Shown here in pieces: positions 7,192-15,521 of a stretch of DNA of 35,850 bases (position 1 is the stretch's first letter; every line of letters begins with the position of its first letter). Position numbers and translations under genes: made by a program. The DNA is from Bacteroidales bacterium (lineage in GTDB: Bacteria > Bacteroidota > Bacteroidia > Bacteroidales > UBA932): positions 1-35,850 of the forward strand of contig JAAYYL010000005.1 of assembly GCA_012515395.1 (NCBI GenBank), in the 5' to 3' direction. The notes under the pieces are model-generated. The model made no database searches. It saw only the letters and a program-made list of their open reading frames with translations, and was not told where the DNA came from.

Positions 7192-9029
7192 AAACCCGTG
7201 CTATCCATATATTCCACGAAAGCCCTGTTGACAAGTTTAACACCTCCGGGGGTAGGGTAATTCCCCGAAAAATACCAGTCCCCCTTATGACCGGGACACG
7301 CTTTATGAAGTCCCTCCAGGCTCTGGTACACGATCTGAACCTGTGCACCTGTCCCTGCGGGAGTAAGCATTTGGGATATCTTTGCCGAGATGTCCCCGGC
7401 CGTGAAAGGTGCGTAGATCTCATGTACGTGGTTTACCACTGAGTTACCCGCTTCTTTTACGGCCTTATTGTAAACATTTTGTACCAGTTCATCCAGGCCC
7501 CTGTCCCGGAGCAGTTCCATAGCTGCCCTGAAGGCAATGAATTGACCCAACCCCGACATATCTATGCCGTAAAAATCCGGATAACGTATCTGCGGAGAAG
7601 AAGATACAACAACAATCTTTTTCGGATGCAACCGGTCCAGTATTTTCAATATACTCTGTTTTAACGTCGTTCCCCTGACAATGCTGTCATCCAAGACCAC
7701 CAGGTTGTCTTGTTCCGGTACAATCGTTCCGTAAGTAACGTCGTAAACGTGTGCAGCCAGATCATCACGTGTATTTCCTTCGGCAATGAATGTGCGCAAT
7801 TTGATATCCTTGACGGCCACCTTTTCATTTCTTACTTTCAAAGACAGGATATTTCCCAGTTGTTCCCTGTCATTGCAAATCCTGTCAGACAAAATCGCTT
7901 CTTTCTTGATCCCGTTCAAGTGCTCTTCCAAGCCTTGCAACAGCCCGTAATAGGCTGCTTCTGCCGTGTTGGGAATGTAAGAAAAAACCGTATTCCTGAA
8001 GTCATGGTCGACGGCTTCCAGAACAGGATTTACAAGGTTGTTGCCCAAAGCCTTACGTTCACGATAAATATCCGCGTCACTGCCCCTGGAAAAATAAATT
8101 CTTTCGAAAGAACAGGGTTTTACATTGCGGGGTGCCAGTATTTGGGGACATGAAACGTCCCCGTCCCTTGAAATACGCAGGGCCTGTCCCGGCAACAATT
8201 CCTGAATGTCCTCCACATCTACGTTCATGACCGTCTGGATGACGGGACGCTCAGATGCAACCACGGCTATTTCAGTGTCCTGGTAATAAAATGCAGTACG
8301 GATACCCCAGGGGTCCCTGACGCAGAACGTTTCACCGGATCCGGTCATACCGGCCACTACGTATCCTCCGTCCCACAATGAAGTACATTTTTTTAACAAC
8401 TCCGTCGCATTGAAGTTTTCTTCAATCTTTTTGGTCAGTTCTGTTCCCCGGTATCCCTGAGCGTGAAAATCCCTGTACAGGTATTCAATTTCCATATCCA
8501 GACGATGCCCTGCCTGCTCCAGCAAAATGTGGGTATCTGCCATGGATCTCGGGTGTTGCCCTTCAGAAGTAAGCGATTCACAAATTTCGGGAATATTGGT
8601 CATATTGAAATTTCCGCACAAAACCAATGTCTTGGCTGCCCAGTTACTGCGTCTCAAATGCGGATGAATGTAAGAAAGCCCGCTTTTTCCGGTGGTACTG
8701 TAACGAAGGTGTCCCATATACATATCCCCCATGAAAGGAGCATTTTCGGAACGGTTTCCGTTTATCATGCCGTATACGGAATCAAAAACTTCATTGATGG
8801 CATTATTGCCTGTTTTTCGGTCCCGGAATATGTATTCCTCCCCCGGCACTGCTTTTGTATTAATACAAGCCAACCCCGCTCCCTCCTGTCCCCTGTTGTG
8901 CTGTTTCTCCATCAAAAGGAACAGTTTCTGCAGCCCGTACGTCCGGCTGCCGTATTTATTCTGATAATATCCGGCAGGCTTTTTCAGACGTATGATGGCA
9001 ATGCCGCATTCATGCTTCAACGTTTCCAT
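7188..9029 (-). CDS. PurF-like amidophosphoribosyltransferase homologue, long form
   Basis: A 613-residue protein with an N-terminal class II glutamine amidotransferase domain. Nucleophile candidate Cys8 sits in HECGIA, and NRGQEGAG (45-52) and GHLRYSTTG (106-114) belong to the same fold. A C-terminal phosphoribosyltransferase domain carries the PRPP loop VVLDDSIVRGTT at 444-455. Classical PurF makes 5-phosphoribosylamine from PRPP and glutamine, but is about 470-500 residues. This protein is over 100 residues longer and ends in a distinct tail (DWYFSGNYPTPGG near 588). Bacteroidales commonly carry such a long homologue besides the normal PurF. Seven residues precede the Cys, so a short propeptide would need removal. 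Its exact role is uncertain. A TAnnTTTG box lies 5 bases before the ATG. Confidence 0.85.
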   Translation of the reverse strand: METLKHECGIAIIRLKKPAGYYQNKYGSRTYGLQKLFLLMEKQHNRGQEGAGLACINTKAVPGEEYIFRDRKTGNNAINEVFDSVYGMINGNRSENAPFMGDMYMGHLRYSTTGKSGLSYIHPHLRRSNWAAKTLVLCGNFNMTNIPEICESLTSEGQHPRSMADTHILLEQAGHRLDMEIEYLYRDFHAQGYRGTELTKKIEENFNATELLKKCTSLWDGGYVVAGMTGSGETFCVRDPWGIRTAFYYQDTEIAVVASERPVIQTVMNVDVEDIQELLPGQALRISRDGDVSCPQILAPRNVKPCSFERIYFSRGSDADIYRERKALGNNLVNPVLEAVDHDFRNTVFSYIPNTAEAAYYGLLQGLEEHLNGIKKEAILSDRICNDREQLGNILSLKVRNEKVAVKDIKLRTFIAEGNTRDDLAAHVYDVTYGTIVPEQDNLVVLDDSIVRGTTLKQSILKILDRLHPKKIVVVSSSPQIRYPDFYGIDMSGLGQFIAFRAAMELLRDRGLDELVQNVYNKAVKEAGNSVVNHVHEIYAPFTAGDISAKISQMLTPAGTGAQVQIVYQSLEGLHKACPGHKGDWYFSGNYPTPGGVKLVNRAFVEYMDSTGF

Positions 9030-9034
9030 GGCTG

Positions 9035-9042
9035 CAAAAATA
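9035..9042 (-). promoter_or_regulatory. -7 box for the PurF-like gene
   Basis: The minus strand reads TATTTTTG, matching TAnnTTTG, 5 bases before the ATG at 9029. It lies back-to-back with the box of the divergent lipase gene. Confidence 0.45.
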
Positions 9043-9048
9043 AAATAT

Positions 9049-9056
9049 TATATTTG
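9049..9056 (+). promoter_or_regulatory. -7 box for the lipase-like gene
   Basis: TATATTTG matches TAnnTTTG exactly, 36 bases before the ATG at 9093. The two divergent promoters fit in a 63-base gap. Confidence 0.45.
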
Positions 9057-9092
9057 TTCCTGTCATTTTCCTGAAAAAATGATCCCGATCTT

Positions 9093-10304
9093 ATGAAATT
9101 TTTTAAGTTTTGCAGCCGGTGGATCCTTTGTTTTATGCTGATCCTCTTTTCCTGCCGGGGCCCCATGGACAGTCCCGTCGCTGAAACCGGACATTTCCGC
9201 GAAGTTTTGGGAGAAGGAATCTTTTCTTTTAATGATCTGAAATCTTCCCTGCTCAGTGTTTACCCGACCATGGATATCACCAGTCTGGACAATATCATAC
9301 GCTTGGTTGATATTTTGGATACTACGCTAAAAGTACAGAGTACGGCCATATCTTATACCACTAAAGATCCCAACGGGTCTGAAATACTGGCTTCCGGACT
9401 CATCATGCGTCCTGCAGACAGGAAATCAAAAGGAGTGTTGCATTTCTTCCCTTCGGCAAAAATTGACAAGGGCAAAGCAGGAAGTGAGATATTGCTGACT
9501 TTTGAAGGTCTTTTGAGTTTTTTCGGTTATACCGTCATCGTTTCTGATCTTGTAGGTTACGGAGTCAGCAGTTACGCAGAGTACCCTTTTCTTTTTTCAG
9601 AAAATACAGGACTTGTTGCCTACGATATGCATCTTGCCGCAGCCGAGTACTTCCGGTCGGAAGGGATCTCTTTTTCCAATAAAGTTACCATTGGCGGCTA
9701 CTCCATGGGAGGAATGGGCGTTGTTTCACTGCACCGGCACATTGAACAATACGACACGGCAGGCCTAATTGTAGAAAGTTCCTATCCCGGAGGAGGGGTT
9801 TACGATCTGGGAATGGCCCTTGATATCCTTACAAAAACAAGGTACTGCACGTTTCCATTTATTCCCTATATGTATGTTGCCATGGAATATTGGTACGGAC
9901 TGGATTTGAATTATTCACAAGTCTTTATTGATCCCCTGCTGTCCAACATGGATGATTGGCTTTCAAGAAAATACCTGGCTCACGAAATGCGCGAATTTAT
10001 TGGACCGGATCTTACAACCTATATGCATCCGGATCTGTTTACCGATCAGAAAAACGAGTCCCTCAGTAAAGTGGATTCCTGCCTGAGACTGCATTCGGTA
10101 CTTGACGGATGGGTTCCCCGGGCGCCCATGACTATCATCCATACGGAAGACGACACCATGGCCCCTTTCCAGACAGCGGAACGAATGTACGAAACGTTTA
10201 AGGGCAAAGGCGGCAACGTTACCCTCATCCGGGGAAAAGGTGACCATTTCAATTACGGGTTCGAGTATTACATTACCATGCTCCTGTACCTGCTCCTGAA
10301 ATAA
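9093..10304 (+). CDS. Alpha/beta-hydrolase lipoprotein, secretory-lipase-like
   Basis: A 403-residue exported protein. A hydrophobic signal (WILCFMLILFSC) ends in a likely lipobox Cys at residue 21. The mature part looks like an alpha/beta hydrolase: SGLIMRP strand, nucleophile Ser204 in GGYSMGGMG, a possible acid in IIHTEDDTMAP, and His in GKGDHFNYG near the C-terminus. The arrangement resembles the LIP/secretory lipase group, so an ester- or lipid-cleaving role at the outer membrane or periplasm is plausible, but no substrate can be assigned. The gene stands alone between a divergent promoter region and a strong terminator. Confidence 0.8.
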   Translation: MKFFKFCSRWILCFMLILFSCRGPMDSPVAETGHFREVLGEGIFSFNDLKSSLLSVYPTMDITSLDNIIRLVDILDTTLKVQSTAISYTTKDPNGSEILASGLIMRPADRKSKGVLHFFPSAKIDKGKAGSEILLTFEGLLSFFGYTVIVSDLVGYGVSSYAEYPFLFSENTGLVAYDMHLAAAEYFRSEGISFSNKVTIGGYSMGGMGVVSLHRHIEQYDTAGLIVESSYPGGGVYDLGMALDILTKTRYCTFPFIPYMYVAMEYWYGLDLNYSQVFIDPLLSNMDDWLSRKYLAHEMREFIGPDLTTYMHPDLFTDQKNESLSKVDSCLRLHSVLDGWVPRAPMTIIHTEDDTMAPFQTAERMYETFKGKGGNVTLIRGKGDHFNYGFEYYITMLLYLLLK

Positions 10305-10315
10305 TTACGAGGCAT

Positions 10316-10347
10316 AAAAAAAGCCACCCCCGCGGGGGTGGCTTTTT
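10316..10347. terminator. Bidirectional intrinsic terminator
   Basis: A perfect 20-base palindrome at 10323-10342 (arm GCCACCCCCG) is flanked by an A-run on the left and a T-run on the right. It can therefore form a hairpin followed by U residues in both directions. It sits between the convergent lipase-like and Hsp20 genes and should end both transcripts. Confidence 0.92.
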
Positions 10348-10362
10348 CTTCATCGCTTATTC

Positions 10363-10797
10363 CTATTTGATATCTATCTGGTATTCCCTGGGAGCAGCAG
10401 GAGATTCCATATCCTTAGGAATCGTAATGCTGAGGACACCGTTTTCCATGGCAGCCTGGATCTTGTCCTTCAGGATGTCATCGGGAAGCAGGAATGCCTG
10501 CTCGTAATGTGAATAGGAAAATTCACGTCTGAGGTATATGCCGTTTTTATCTTCTTTGGAATTTTCTTCTTTCTTTTCCAGTCGTATGATCAGGCGGTTT
10601 TCCTGATCCAGCCGGATGCAGAAATCCTCTTTTGTCATTCCGGGAGCGGCTACCTCAACTTTGTAATCACTTTCGTTTTCGATTACGTTGATGGCGGGAG
10701 AAGTCGTTCCGACCATTCTTCCAAATCCGTCATTGTCAAAAAATTCATTAAACAACGAGGGCCACCAGTTCTGTGTTCTTCTTAATGTAGGTAACAT
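10363..10797 (-). CDS. Hsp20/alpha-crystallin small heat-shock protein
   Basis: A 144-residue ATP-independent holdase chaperone. After a short N-terminal arm (WWPSLFNEFFD) the alpha-crystallin domain runs from about 35 to 130, with AAPGMTKEDF and the signature ENGVLSITIPK. The C-terminal YQIDIK contains the I-x-I oligomer motif. Unlike nearly every other gene here it has a strong Shine-Dalgarno sequence, AGGAGG at 10806-10811, 8 bases before the ATG, which suggests high translation on demand. A TATAATTG box (10835-10842, one mismatch to TAnnTTTG) is a possible promoter. It could also be reached by read-through from the RidA gene 84 bases upstream. Confidence 0.93.
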   Translation of the reverse strand: MLPTLRRTQNWWPSLFNEFFDNDGFGRMVGTTSPAINVIENESDYKVEVAAPGMTKEDFCIRLDQENRLIIRLEKKEENSKEDKNGIYLRREFSYSHYEQAFLLPDDILKDKIQAAMENGVLSITIPKDMESPAAPREYQIDIK

Positions 10798-10805
10798 AGC
10801 TATAT

Positions 10806-10811
10806 CCTCCT
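10806..10811 (-). promoter_or_regulatory. Strong Shine-Dalgarno site of hsp20
   Basis: The minus strand reads AGGAGG, spaced 8 bases from the ATG at 10797. This is notable because most genes in this window lack any such site. Confidence 0.75.
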
Positions 10812-10881
10812 TTTTTTATAATGTTTTCAACCATCAATTATACAAAAGGTGTACCTACAGAAAAAAAGGGTCCAAAAGCGG

Positions 10882-11286
10882 TCAGATTGACAGATTATCA
10901 GTCATTTTGGCAATTACTTCCAACTCGGCAAAAGCCCCTTTTTTAGGGAGGGCAGAAACTTCAAACACGGAGCGGGCCGGGAACGGAGCATCAAAATACC
11001 TGGAATAAACCATGTTAAATAACGGAAAGTCGTTCATATCAGTCAGAAAGCCGGTGCACTTGACAACATTGTCAAAACTGCATCCTGCCTCTTCCAGTAT
11101 GTATCCCACATTCCTGAATATTTGTTGTATCTGTTCTTCTTTTGAAGTTTCAACCAAAGCTCCGGCAGCGGCATCAATACCCAGTTGTCCGGAAATATAG
11201 AGAAACCCGCCGGCAATGACCGCCTGGGAATACGGGCCCAGTGCCGGAGGCGCTTTTGGAGATTGTACAGTGATTCTTTTATTCAT
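10882..11286 (-). CDS. ridA: RidA-family (YjgF/YER057c) enamine/imine deaminase
   Basis: A protein of 134 residues from the ATG at 11286. An upstream in-frame ATG would reach into the preceding gene and add 19 residues foreign to the family. RidA trimers hydrolyse reactive 2-aminoacrylate and related enamines formed by PLP enzymes. Family features seen: SPKAPPALGPYSQAV at the start, ISGQLGID, VKCTGFLTDMNDF, and FPARSVFEVSALPKKGAFAELEVIA, which contains the conserved Arg and Glu of the active cleft. The gene starts 10 bases after the C1B aminopeptidase stop, so the two are probably one transcript. Confidence 0.93.
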   Translation of the reverse strand: MNKRITVQSPKAPPALGPYSQAVIAGGFLYISGQLGIDAAAGALVETSKEEQIQQIFRNVGYILEEAGCSFDNVVKCTGFLTDMNDFPLFNMVYSRYFDAPFPARSVFEVSALPKKGAFAELEVIAKMTDNLSI

Positions 11287-11296
11287 AATATTGATT

Positions 11297-12673
11297 TTAA
11301 AACATATAATCCCAAACGGGCAACAGGACAGGTTCCTGGTCAAGAGCCCGGATTGCTTTCTGACTCAGGTATTTCCGGTGTATTACAAAACGAAACATAT
11401 ACTGGTCAAACCACTCATCGGTGAAGGTCAGATACCCTTTGTTTCCGGCGGCAGGACCCCAACTGTTTTCAAACTCCCATTTCACGGGAACATCGTTCTC
11501 ATCCGTATCGCAGGCAATCAGCAGCATGGCGTGGGATGATCCGCTTTGCCGGGTTAAAATGCGTGCTTTTTTATCCATCTTCATGTCTATTCCCAGCAAA
11601 GATGCATAATCGTAATTTTCCGGATGAAGTATCCCGTTTTCCCTGTCCAGTTGTTTTCCCACATCACAGGACGTATACATAGGCTCATTGTCCTTAATGG
11701 AAGCCAAAGCTGCGGGTTTGATATCTTCGTTGGGAAGGTTCAGGTACGTCCAGTTGATCCCCTCAATGGTGTTCCTGTAATTCTTAATTTCGTAAACCTT
11801 GTAATATTCGCGCGTAGGATCATTCATTACCATAATGTAATTCTCCGGAGAATAATCACTTTTAATAATGCTTTTATAAAATTCCGGAGGTGTTGTTTCC
11901 ATGGAAACGATATCCCCTGCTACGTTTTTATATCTGAAAGTAAATGTTGCGGGAGGTTCTCCAAGACAAAGTGCAAGAACCCGGTAAACATCTTTCAGAA
12001 TCTCCTTTTTCTCACTTCTTAACCGGTCTTCCCCGAAACCCCGGGCAGCCATCTCCCTGATGGTGTAACCGCCTGCACGCAATCTTTCATTCAACAGGGA
12101 AACCATTTGCCTGGTATTTTCCGAATGCCGGCTTTCAGGCATGGCTTGTTTGGGAACAACCCCGTATTTTTCAGCTATGTTGTAAAACAAATTCCAGACA
12201 CCTCCGTCGTTGACAGGCGAAGAAAAAAAATGCGTCACCTCCCTGTCATCCATGTCTTTGTCTGCCGTAAGGATCATATTTTCAAGAAACAGGTTGGATT
12301 TTTCCAGCATGTCCCAGAAATAAACATAATTATGTGAAAAATCAAAGGCATCGGTTCCCAGCAATTCCCGCACATCCGGACGCAGGGCATTCATAGAGGT
12401 AAACATCCAACACCTTCCGGAACTTTGTTGATCGGTTATTCCTTTGACATCCACCCTGTATTTGAAGTAATGGTCAACTTTTCCCTGGATCTGCCTGTTT
12501 CTGGCATTTTGGGAAATGTTGGCATCACCGGTTAGAATGTTCTGCAAAGCAACGGTACCGGGAGTTTTTTCAAAGCTGTCACGGATTTCTTTCAAGACAG
12601 TTTCATCTAGTGTTTGTGCTTGTGAAAACACAAAAGGGAAAATCAGTACAAAAAGCAGGATCGGTTTTTTCAT
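11297..12673 (-). CDS. Secreted C1B aminopeptidase (PepC/bleomycin hydrolase type)
   Basis: A 458-residue papain-like cysteine peptidase. An N-terminal signal peptide (ILLFVLIFPFVFSQAQ) implies export, unlike the cytosolic lactobacillal PepC or yeast Gal6. Catalytic residues are visible: Cys88 in QSSGRCWMF, His381 in SGSSHAMLL and Asn403 in WEFENSWG, with an oxyanion Gln in DQQSSG. Family knowledge: these peptidases form hexamers whose C-terminal tail reaches the active site and limits them to aminopeptidase action. It probably trims peptides in the periplasm. It is the middle gene of the SIMPL-peptidase-RidA row, with 10-base gaps on both sides. Confidence 0.93.
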   Translation of the reverse strand: MKKPILLFVLIFPFVFSQAQTLDETVLKEIRDSFEKTPGTVALQNILTGDANISQNARNRQIQGKVDHYFKYRVDVKGITDQQSSGRCWMFTSMNALRPDVRELLGTDAFDFSHNYVYFWDMLEKSNLFLENMILTADKDMDDREVTHFFSSPVNDGGVWNLFYNIAEKYGVVPKQAMPESRHSENTRQMVSLLNERLRAGGYTIREMAARGFGEDRLRSEKKEILKDVYRVLALCLGEPPATFTFRYKNVAGDIVSMETTPPEFYKSIIKSDYSPENYIMVMNDPTREYYKVYEIKNYRNTIEGINWTYLNLPNEDIKPAALASIKDNEPMYTSCDVGKQLDRENGILHPENYDYASLLGIDMKMDKKARILTRQSGSSHAMLLIACDTDENDVPVKWEFENSWGPAAGNKGYLTFTDEWFDQYMFRFVIHRKYLSQKAIRALDQEPVLLPVWDYMF

Positions 12674-12683
12674 TTTTTTCTGT

Positions 12684-13385
12684 TTAGTCTTTCAGGTAAT
12701 AATTGATTGTGGTCACTACTCGAATTTTTTTGATATACGGCGTGTTCTCGTCTCTGTCGGTGATCGAAAATTGCCCCTGATACGCATTTTTGATCTTGCC
12801 GAGTTTGCTGTCGGAGTCCTGGGCAAACTTGACGGCAGCGGTCCGTGCGTTGCGCGTAGCTTCTTCTATCATCCGGGGTTTGATATCGTTCAGCCCGGTG
12901 TATGAATAAACGGTGTTGTAACGGTATTCACCTCCGGTAATGGCAATGCCCTGTTTGAGCAATTCTCCCTGGTCGCTTATAAGCTCCCTGACCAAATCCA
13001 CTTTTCCCGAACTAACTGTGATCACGGAAGTGACATTGTAACGGTAGGGCGGCGGTGACGTACTGTAACGCTCGGCACTCATATCAATGATCTCAGGTGC
13101 GTTTACACTGATCTCTTCATCGGTAATCCCGTTTTCTTTCAAAAAAGAAATCACCGTCAGGTTGTTCCGGTTGATCCGGACATAGAGATCCTGCAAATCA
13201 TTGCCCAGTTCCTTGAAAACAAGGGGCCAGGTGACCTTATCCGCAGGGACTTCCATTTCAGAAAGGCCTTTTACGTTGACAGTCCTTTCCCTTCCGGAAA
13301 ATCCATCCAGGCCTTTTTTCAATAACAATCCCATGATAACCAAGGCCACGGCCAGAATCAGGGCTTCATAACGGTAAGTTTTCAT
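12684..13385 (-). CDS. SIMPL (DUF541) domain protein
   Basis: A 233-residue protein with one N-terminal hydrophobic helix (ALILAVALVIMGLLL) that acts as a signal or membrane anchor. Residues about 35-230 form the SIMPL domain (PF04402): an opening strand RTVNVKGLSEMEVPADKVTW, a middle NVTSVITVSSGKVD and an ending near IRVVTTINYYLKD. Members are periplasmic or outer-membrane proteins of mostly unknown role. It is the first gene of a probable three-gene unit with the aminopeptidase and RidA. A TAATTTAG box (one mismatch to TAnnTTTG) lies 7 bases before the ATG. Confidence 0.88.
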   Translation of the reverse strand: MKTYRYEALILAVALVIMGLLLKKGLDGFSGRERTVNVKGLSEMEVPADKVTWPLVFKELGNDLQDLYVRINRNNLTVISFLKENGITDEEISVNAPEIIDMSAERYSTSPPPYRYNVTSVITVSSGKVDLVRELISDQGELLKQGIAITGGEYRYNTVYSYTGLNDIKPRMIEEATRNARTAAVKFAQDSDSKLGKIKNAYQGQFSITDRDENTPYIKKIRVVTTINYYLKD

Positions 13386-13413
13386 AATGCAGCTAAATTA
13401 CGAAATTTTATTA

Positions 13414-13421
13414 TAGTTTTG
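13414..13421 (+). promoter_or_regulatory. -7 box for rpiB
   Basis: TAGTTTTG matches TAnnTTTG, 18 bases before the rpiB ATG. It shares a 54-base divergent gap with the SIMPL gene. Confidence 0.45.
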
Positions 13422-13439
13422 TAAGATAAACCGGTTACT

Positions 13440-13901
13440 ATGGAAGTTATTGCCATCGGAAGCGATCATGCTGCATTTGAACTCAAAGAAAACATCAGGG
13501 AATTTCTCATTGAATCCGGGTACAATGTCAAAGACTTGGGTACTGACAGTTCCCGGAGTGTTGACTATCCCGATTTTGGCATAGCAGTGGGAGAATGCGT
13601 TGCAAAAGGGAAATGCGACAGGGGCATCGTCATTTGCGGTACCGGAATAGGCATTTCAATAAGTGCCAACAAGGTAAAAGGGATACGCGCCGCTTCCTGC
13701 AGTGATCCTTATTCTGCCCGTCTTGCACGGGAACATAACAACGCCAACGTACTGGCACTGGGGGCCCGGATCGTAGCGCCGGAATATGCCAGGATTATCG
13801 TAAAAGCATGGCTTGATGCCCAATTTCTGGAAGGCAGACATCAAAAAAGAATACAGAAAATTGCACGATATGAATCGGGCGACCCCAATTGGAAACAGTG
13901 A
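13440..13901 (+). CDS. rpiB: Ribose-5-phosphate isomerase B
   Basis: A 153-residue cytosolic enzyme that interconverts ribose 5-phosphate and ribulose 5-phosphate in the non-oxidative pentose phosphate pathway. Family signatures are clear: GSDHAAFELKE at the N-terminus, DYPDFG, the catalytic Cys in IVICGTGIGISISANK, and CSDPYSARLAREHNNANVLALGAR. Length is normal for RpiB/LacAB proteins. The 3' end overlaps the start of the downstream sigma-factor gene by 32 bases in another frame, so the two are likely transcribed together. Confidence 0.96.
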   Translation: MEVIAIGSDHAAFELKENIREFLIESGYNVKDLGTDSSRSVDYPDFGIAVGECVAKGKCDRGIVICGTGIGISISANKVKGIRAASCSDPYSARLAREHNNANVLALGARIVAPEYARIIVKAWLDAQFLEGRHQKRIQKIARYESGDPNWKQ

Positions 13902-14409
13902 ACCGAAACTTACCCGGGAACGTTTTGACGGTATTTACATAGCTTATTTCCGGCCTTTGTGCCGGTTTGCGGCAGCGTATGTTCTTTCCATGCAAACGGC
14001 CGAAAACATTGTCCAGAATGTTTTTGTTTTTCTTTGGGAAAAACACAACACATTACAAATTCACACGAATATATCCTCCTACCTCTATACCCTTGTAAAA
14101 AACAAATGTATAGATTACCTGCGTCATCAGAAGACAGCACGAGAATACCGGGCGGAACAAGCCTTAAAACTTGCTGCCCTTGAACAGCTGGATACCGGAT
14201 TGGTATCAGGAGAAGATATTGAAAAAACCGTGCAACAGGCTATTGATAAATTGCCGCCAAAATGCCGGGAAATTTTTATCTTAAACAGGGTTGAAGGAAA
14301 AAAATACCGGGAGATTGCCGATATTCTGGAAATTTCCGTCAACACCGTAGAAAACCAGATGGGCATAGCTCTCAAGAAGTTACGAAAAGACCTGGAACAT
14401 CTTCTCTGA
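13870..14409 (+). CDS. ECF RNA polymerase sigma factor (FecI-like)
   Basis: A protein of 179 residues from the ATG at 13870. The reading frame stays open further upstream inside rpiB, but the added residues do not belong to the family. Sigma region 2 covers about residues 18-85 (FDGIYIAYFRPLCRFAAAYV, FVFLWEKH, YLYTLVKNKCIDYLR). Region 4 covers about 124-175 (LPPKCREIFILNRVEGKKYREIADIL, then SVNTVENQM as the -35 recognition helix). There is no N-terminal or C-terminal extension. The next gene encodes a FecR-type anti-sigma factor, so it is presumably held inactive at the membrane until an outer-membrane or periplasmic signal arrives. Confidence 0.93.
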   Translation: MNRATPIGNSEPKLTRERFDGIYIAYFRPLCRFAAAYVLSMQTAENIVQNVFVFLWEKHNTLQIHTNISSYLYTLVKNKCIDYLRHQKTAREYRAEQALKLAALEQLDTGLVSGEDIEKTVQQAIDKLPPKCREIFILNRVEGKKYREIADILEISVNTVENQMGIALKKLRKDLEHLL

Positions 14410-14478
14410 TTTTTTTAATCCCCGTTTGGTGGTTTTTTGATTTTCAAACGTTCTATTAACAGAAAAGGAAACAACGCA

Positions 14479-15441
14479 ATGGAAGAAATGCTTCAACGTT
14501 ATTTTGCCGGAGAGCTCACCCCTTCTGAAAAAGAAGCATTGGTAGATGCCGTGGAAAAGGATGAAGAGCTCAGGAAAGAATTCTGCAGAATGCAGAATCT
14601 TAAGGCAATTACTTCCCTTTTCCCGGCATCCGGTGATGCTGAGAGGTCCACATCCCGGTTGCTGCAATGGAGAAAGAGCAACCTGCGGATGAGCTACCGG
14701 AGCTTTGCCGGTTATGCCGCAGCTGTTCTCGTTTTCGGGTTCGTCCTGTGGGGGTTGTTGCAACCCCTGACCCGTAGTGTTCCTGAAGAACCTGCAACCT
14801 ATATGATGGAAGTATCCACGACATCCCACAGACACAAAACGTTCAAACTCAGTGACGGTACCATCGTATGTCTGAATGCCAGTTCTGTATTGCGATATCC
14901 CAATAAATTTTCCGGAGACGAAAGAAGGGTCATGCTTACCGGGGAAGCTTTTTTTGAGGTGGCTCCGGATGAAACCATGCCATTCATAGTCGCAACTGAA
15001 CAATACGACATACGTGTTCTGGGTACAAAATTTAATGTTTTTGCCTATAAGGACCATGATGTGATAACATCACTTGTGGAAGGCTCTCTGGAAGTAGTCA
15101 AACCGGCTGCTGAATTTCCAACGGTACGCATAAGGCCTTATGAAAGCATTGCCTGGGAAGGCGACGGCTGGCAACGCAGCACATTCAGTGAACCTGATTT
15201 TATTATGTGGCGGGAAGGGATTTACGTTTTTGATAACACGCCGTTCAAAGAGATCACAGATAAACTGGAACTTTATTACGCGACCAATATTGTAATCGCT
15301 AATGAAGAACTGGCCCAATACCGCTTCAGTGCCAAGTTCAGGCAGGACGACGGATTGGAAAGCATCCTTAAGACCATGAAAAAGATATATGGCTTTGAAA
15401 TGGATAAAAACAGGCAAACAAACACCATAACAATTGAATAA
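14479..15441 (+). CDS. FecR-family anti-sigma factor
   Basis: A protein of 320 residues from the ATG at 14479, which follows AAAGGAAAC and matches the usual FecR start; an ATG 42 bases upstream is less likely. The cytoplasmic N-terminus (1 to about 75, YFAGELTPSEKEALVDAVEKD) should bind the sigma factor. One transmembrane helix lies at about 77-94. The periplasmic part holds a FecR domain (LSDGTIVCLNASSVLRYP, LTGEAFFEVAPDETMPFIV) and a C-terminal DUF4974 region (FKEITDKLELYYATNIVI, about 250-318). It should transmit a signal from the cell surface to the sigma factor encoded just upstream. Confidence 0.93.
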   Translation: MEEMLQRYFAGELTPSEKEALVDAVEKDEELRKEFCRMQNLKAITSLFPASGDAERSTSRLLQWRKSNLRMSYRSFAGYAAAVLVFGFVLWGLLQPLTRSVPEEPATYMMEVSTTSHRHKTFKLSDGTIVCLNASSVLRYPNKFSGDERRVMLTGEAFFEVAPDETMPFIVATEQYDIRVLGTKFNVFAYKDHDVITSLVEGSLEVVKPAAEFPTVRIRPYESIAWEGDGWQRSTFSEPDFIMWREGIYVFDNTPFKEITDKLELYYATNIVIANEELAQYRFSAKFRQDDGLESILKTMKKIYGFEMDKNRQTNTITIE

Positions 15442-15445
15442 AAAA

Positions 15446-15473
15446 GCCGGCAGATGCTGCAACATCCACCGGC
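15446..15473. terminator. Stem-loop between fecR and the STN-domain gene
   Basis: Outer arms GCCGG/CCGGC and inner arms GATG/CATC form a hairpin. On the plus strand an A-run precedes it and no T-run follows, so it should not end the sense transcript. On the minus strand six T follow the stem, so it could stop antisense transcription. It may also act as an mRNA processing or stability element. Confidence 0.45.
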
Positions 15474-15521
15474 AGAACCGCTAACACAAACTATTGTATT
15501 AACTACTAATTCTACAAAGTT

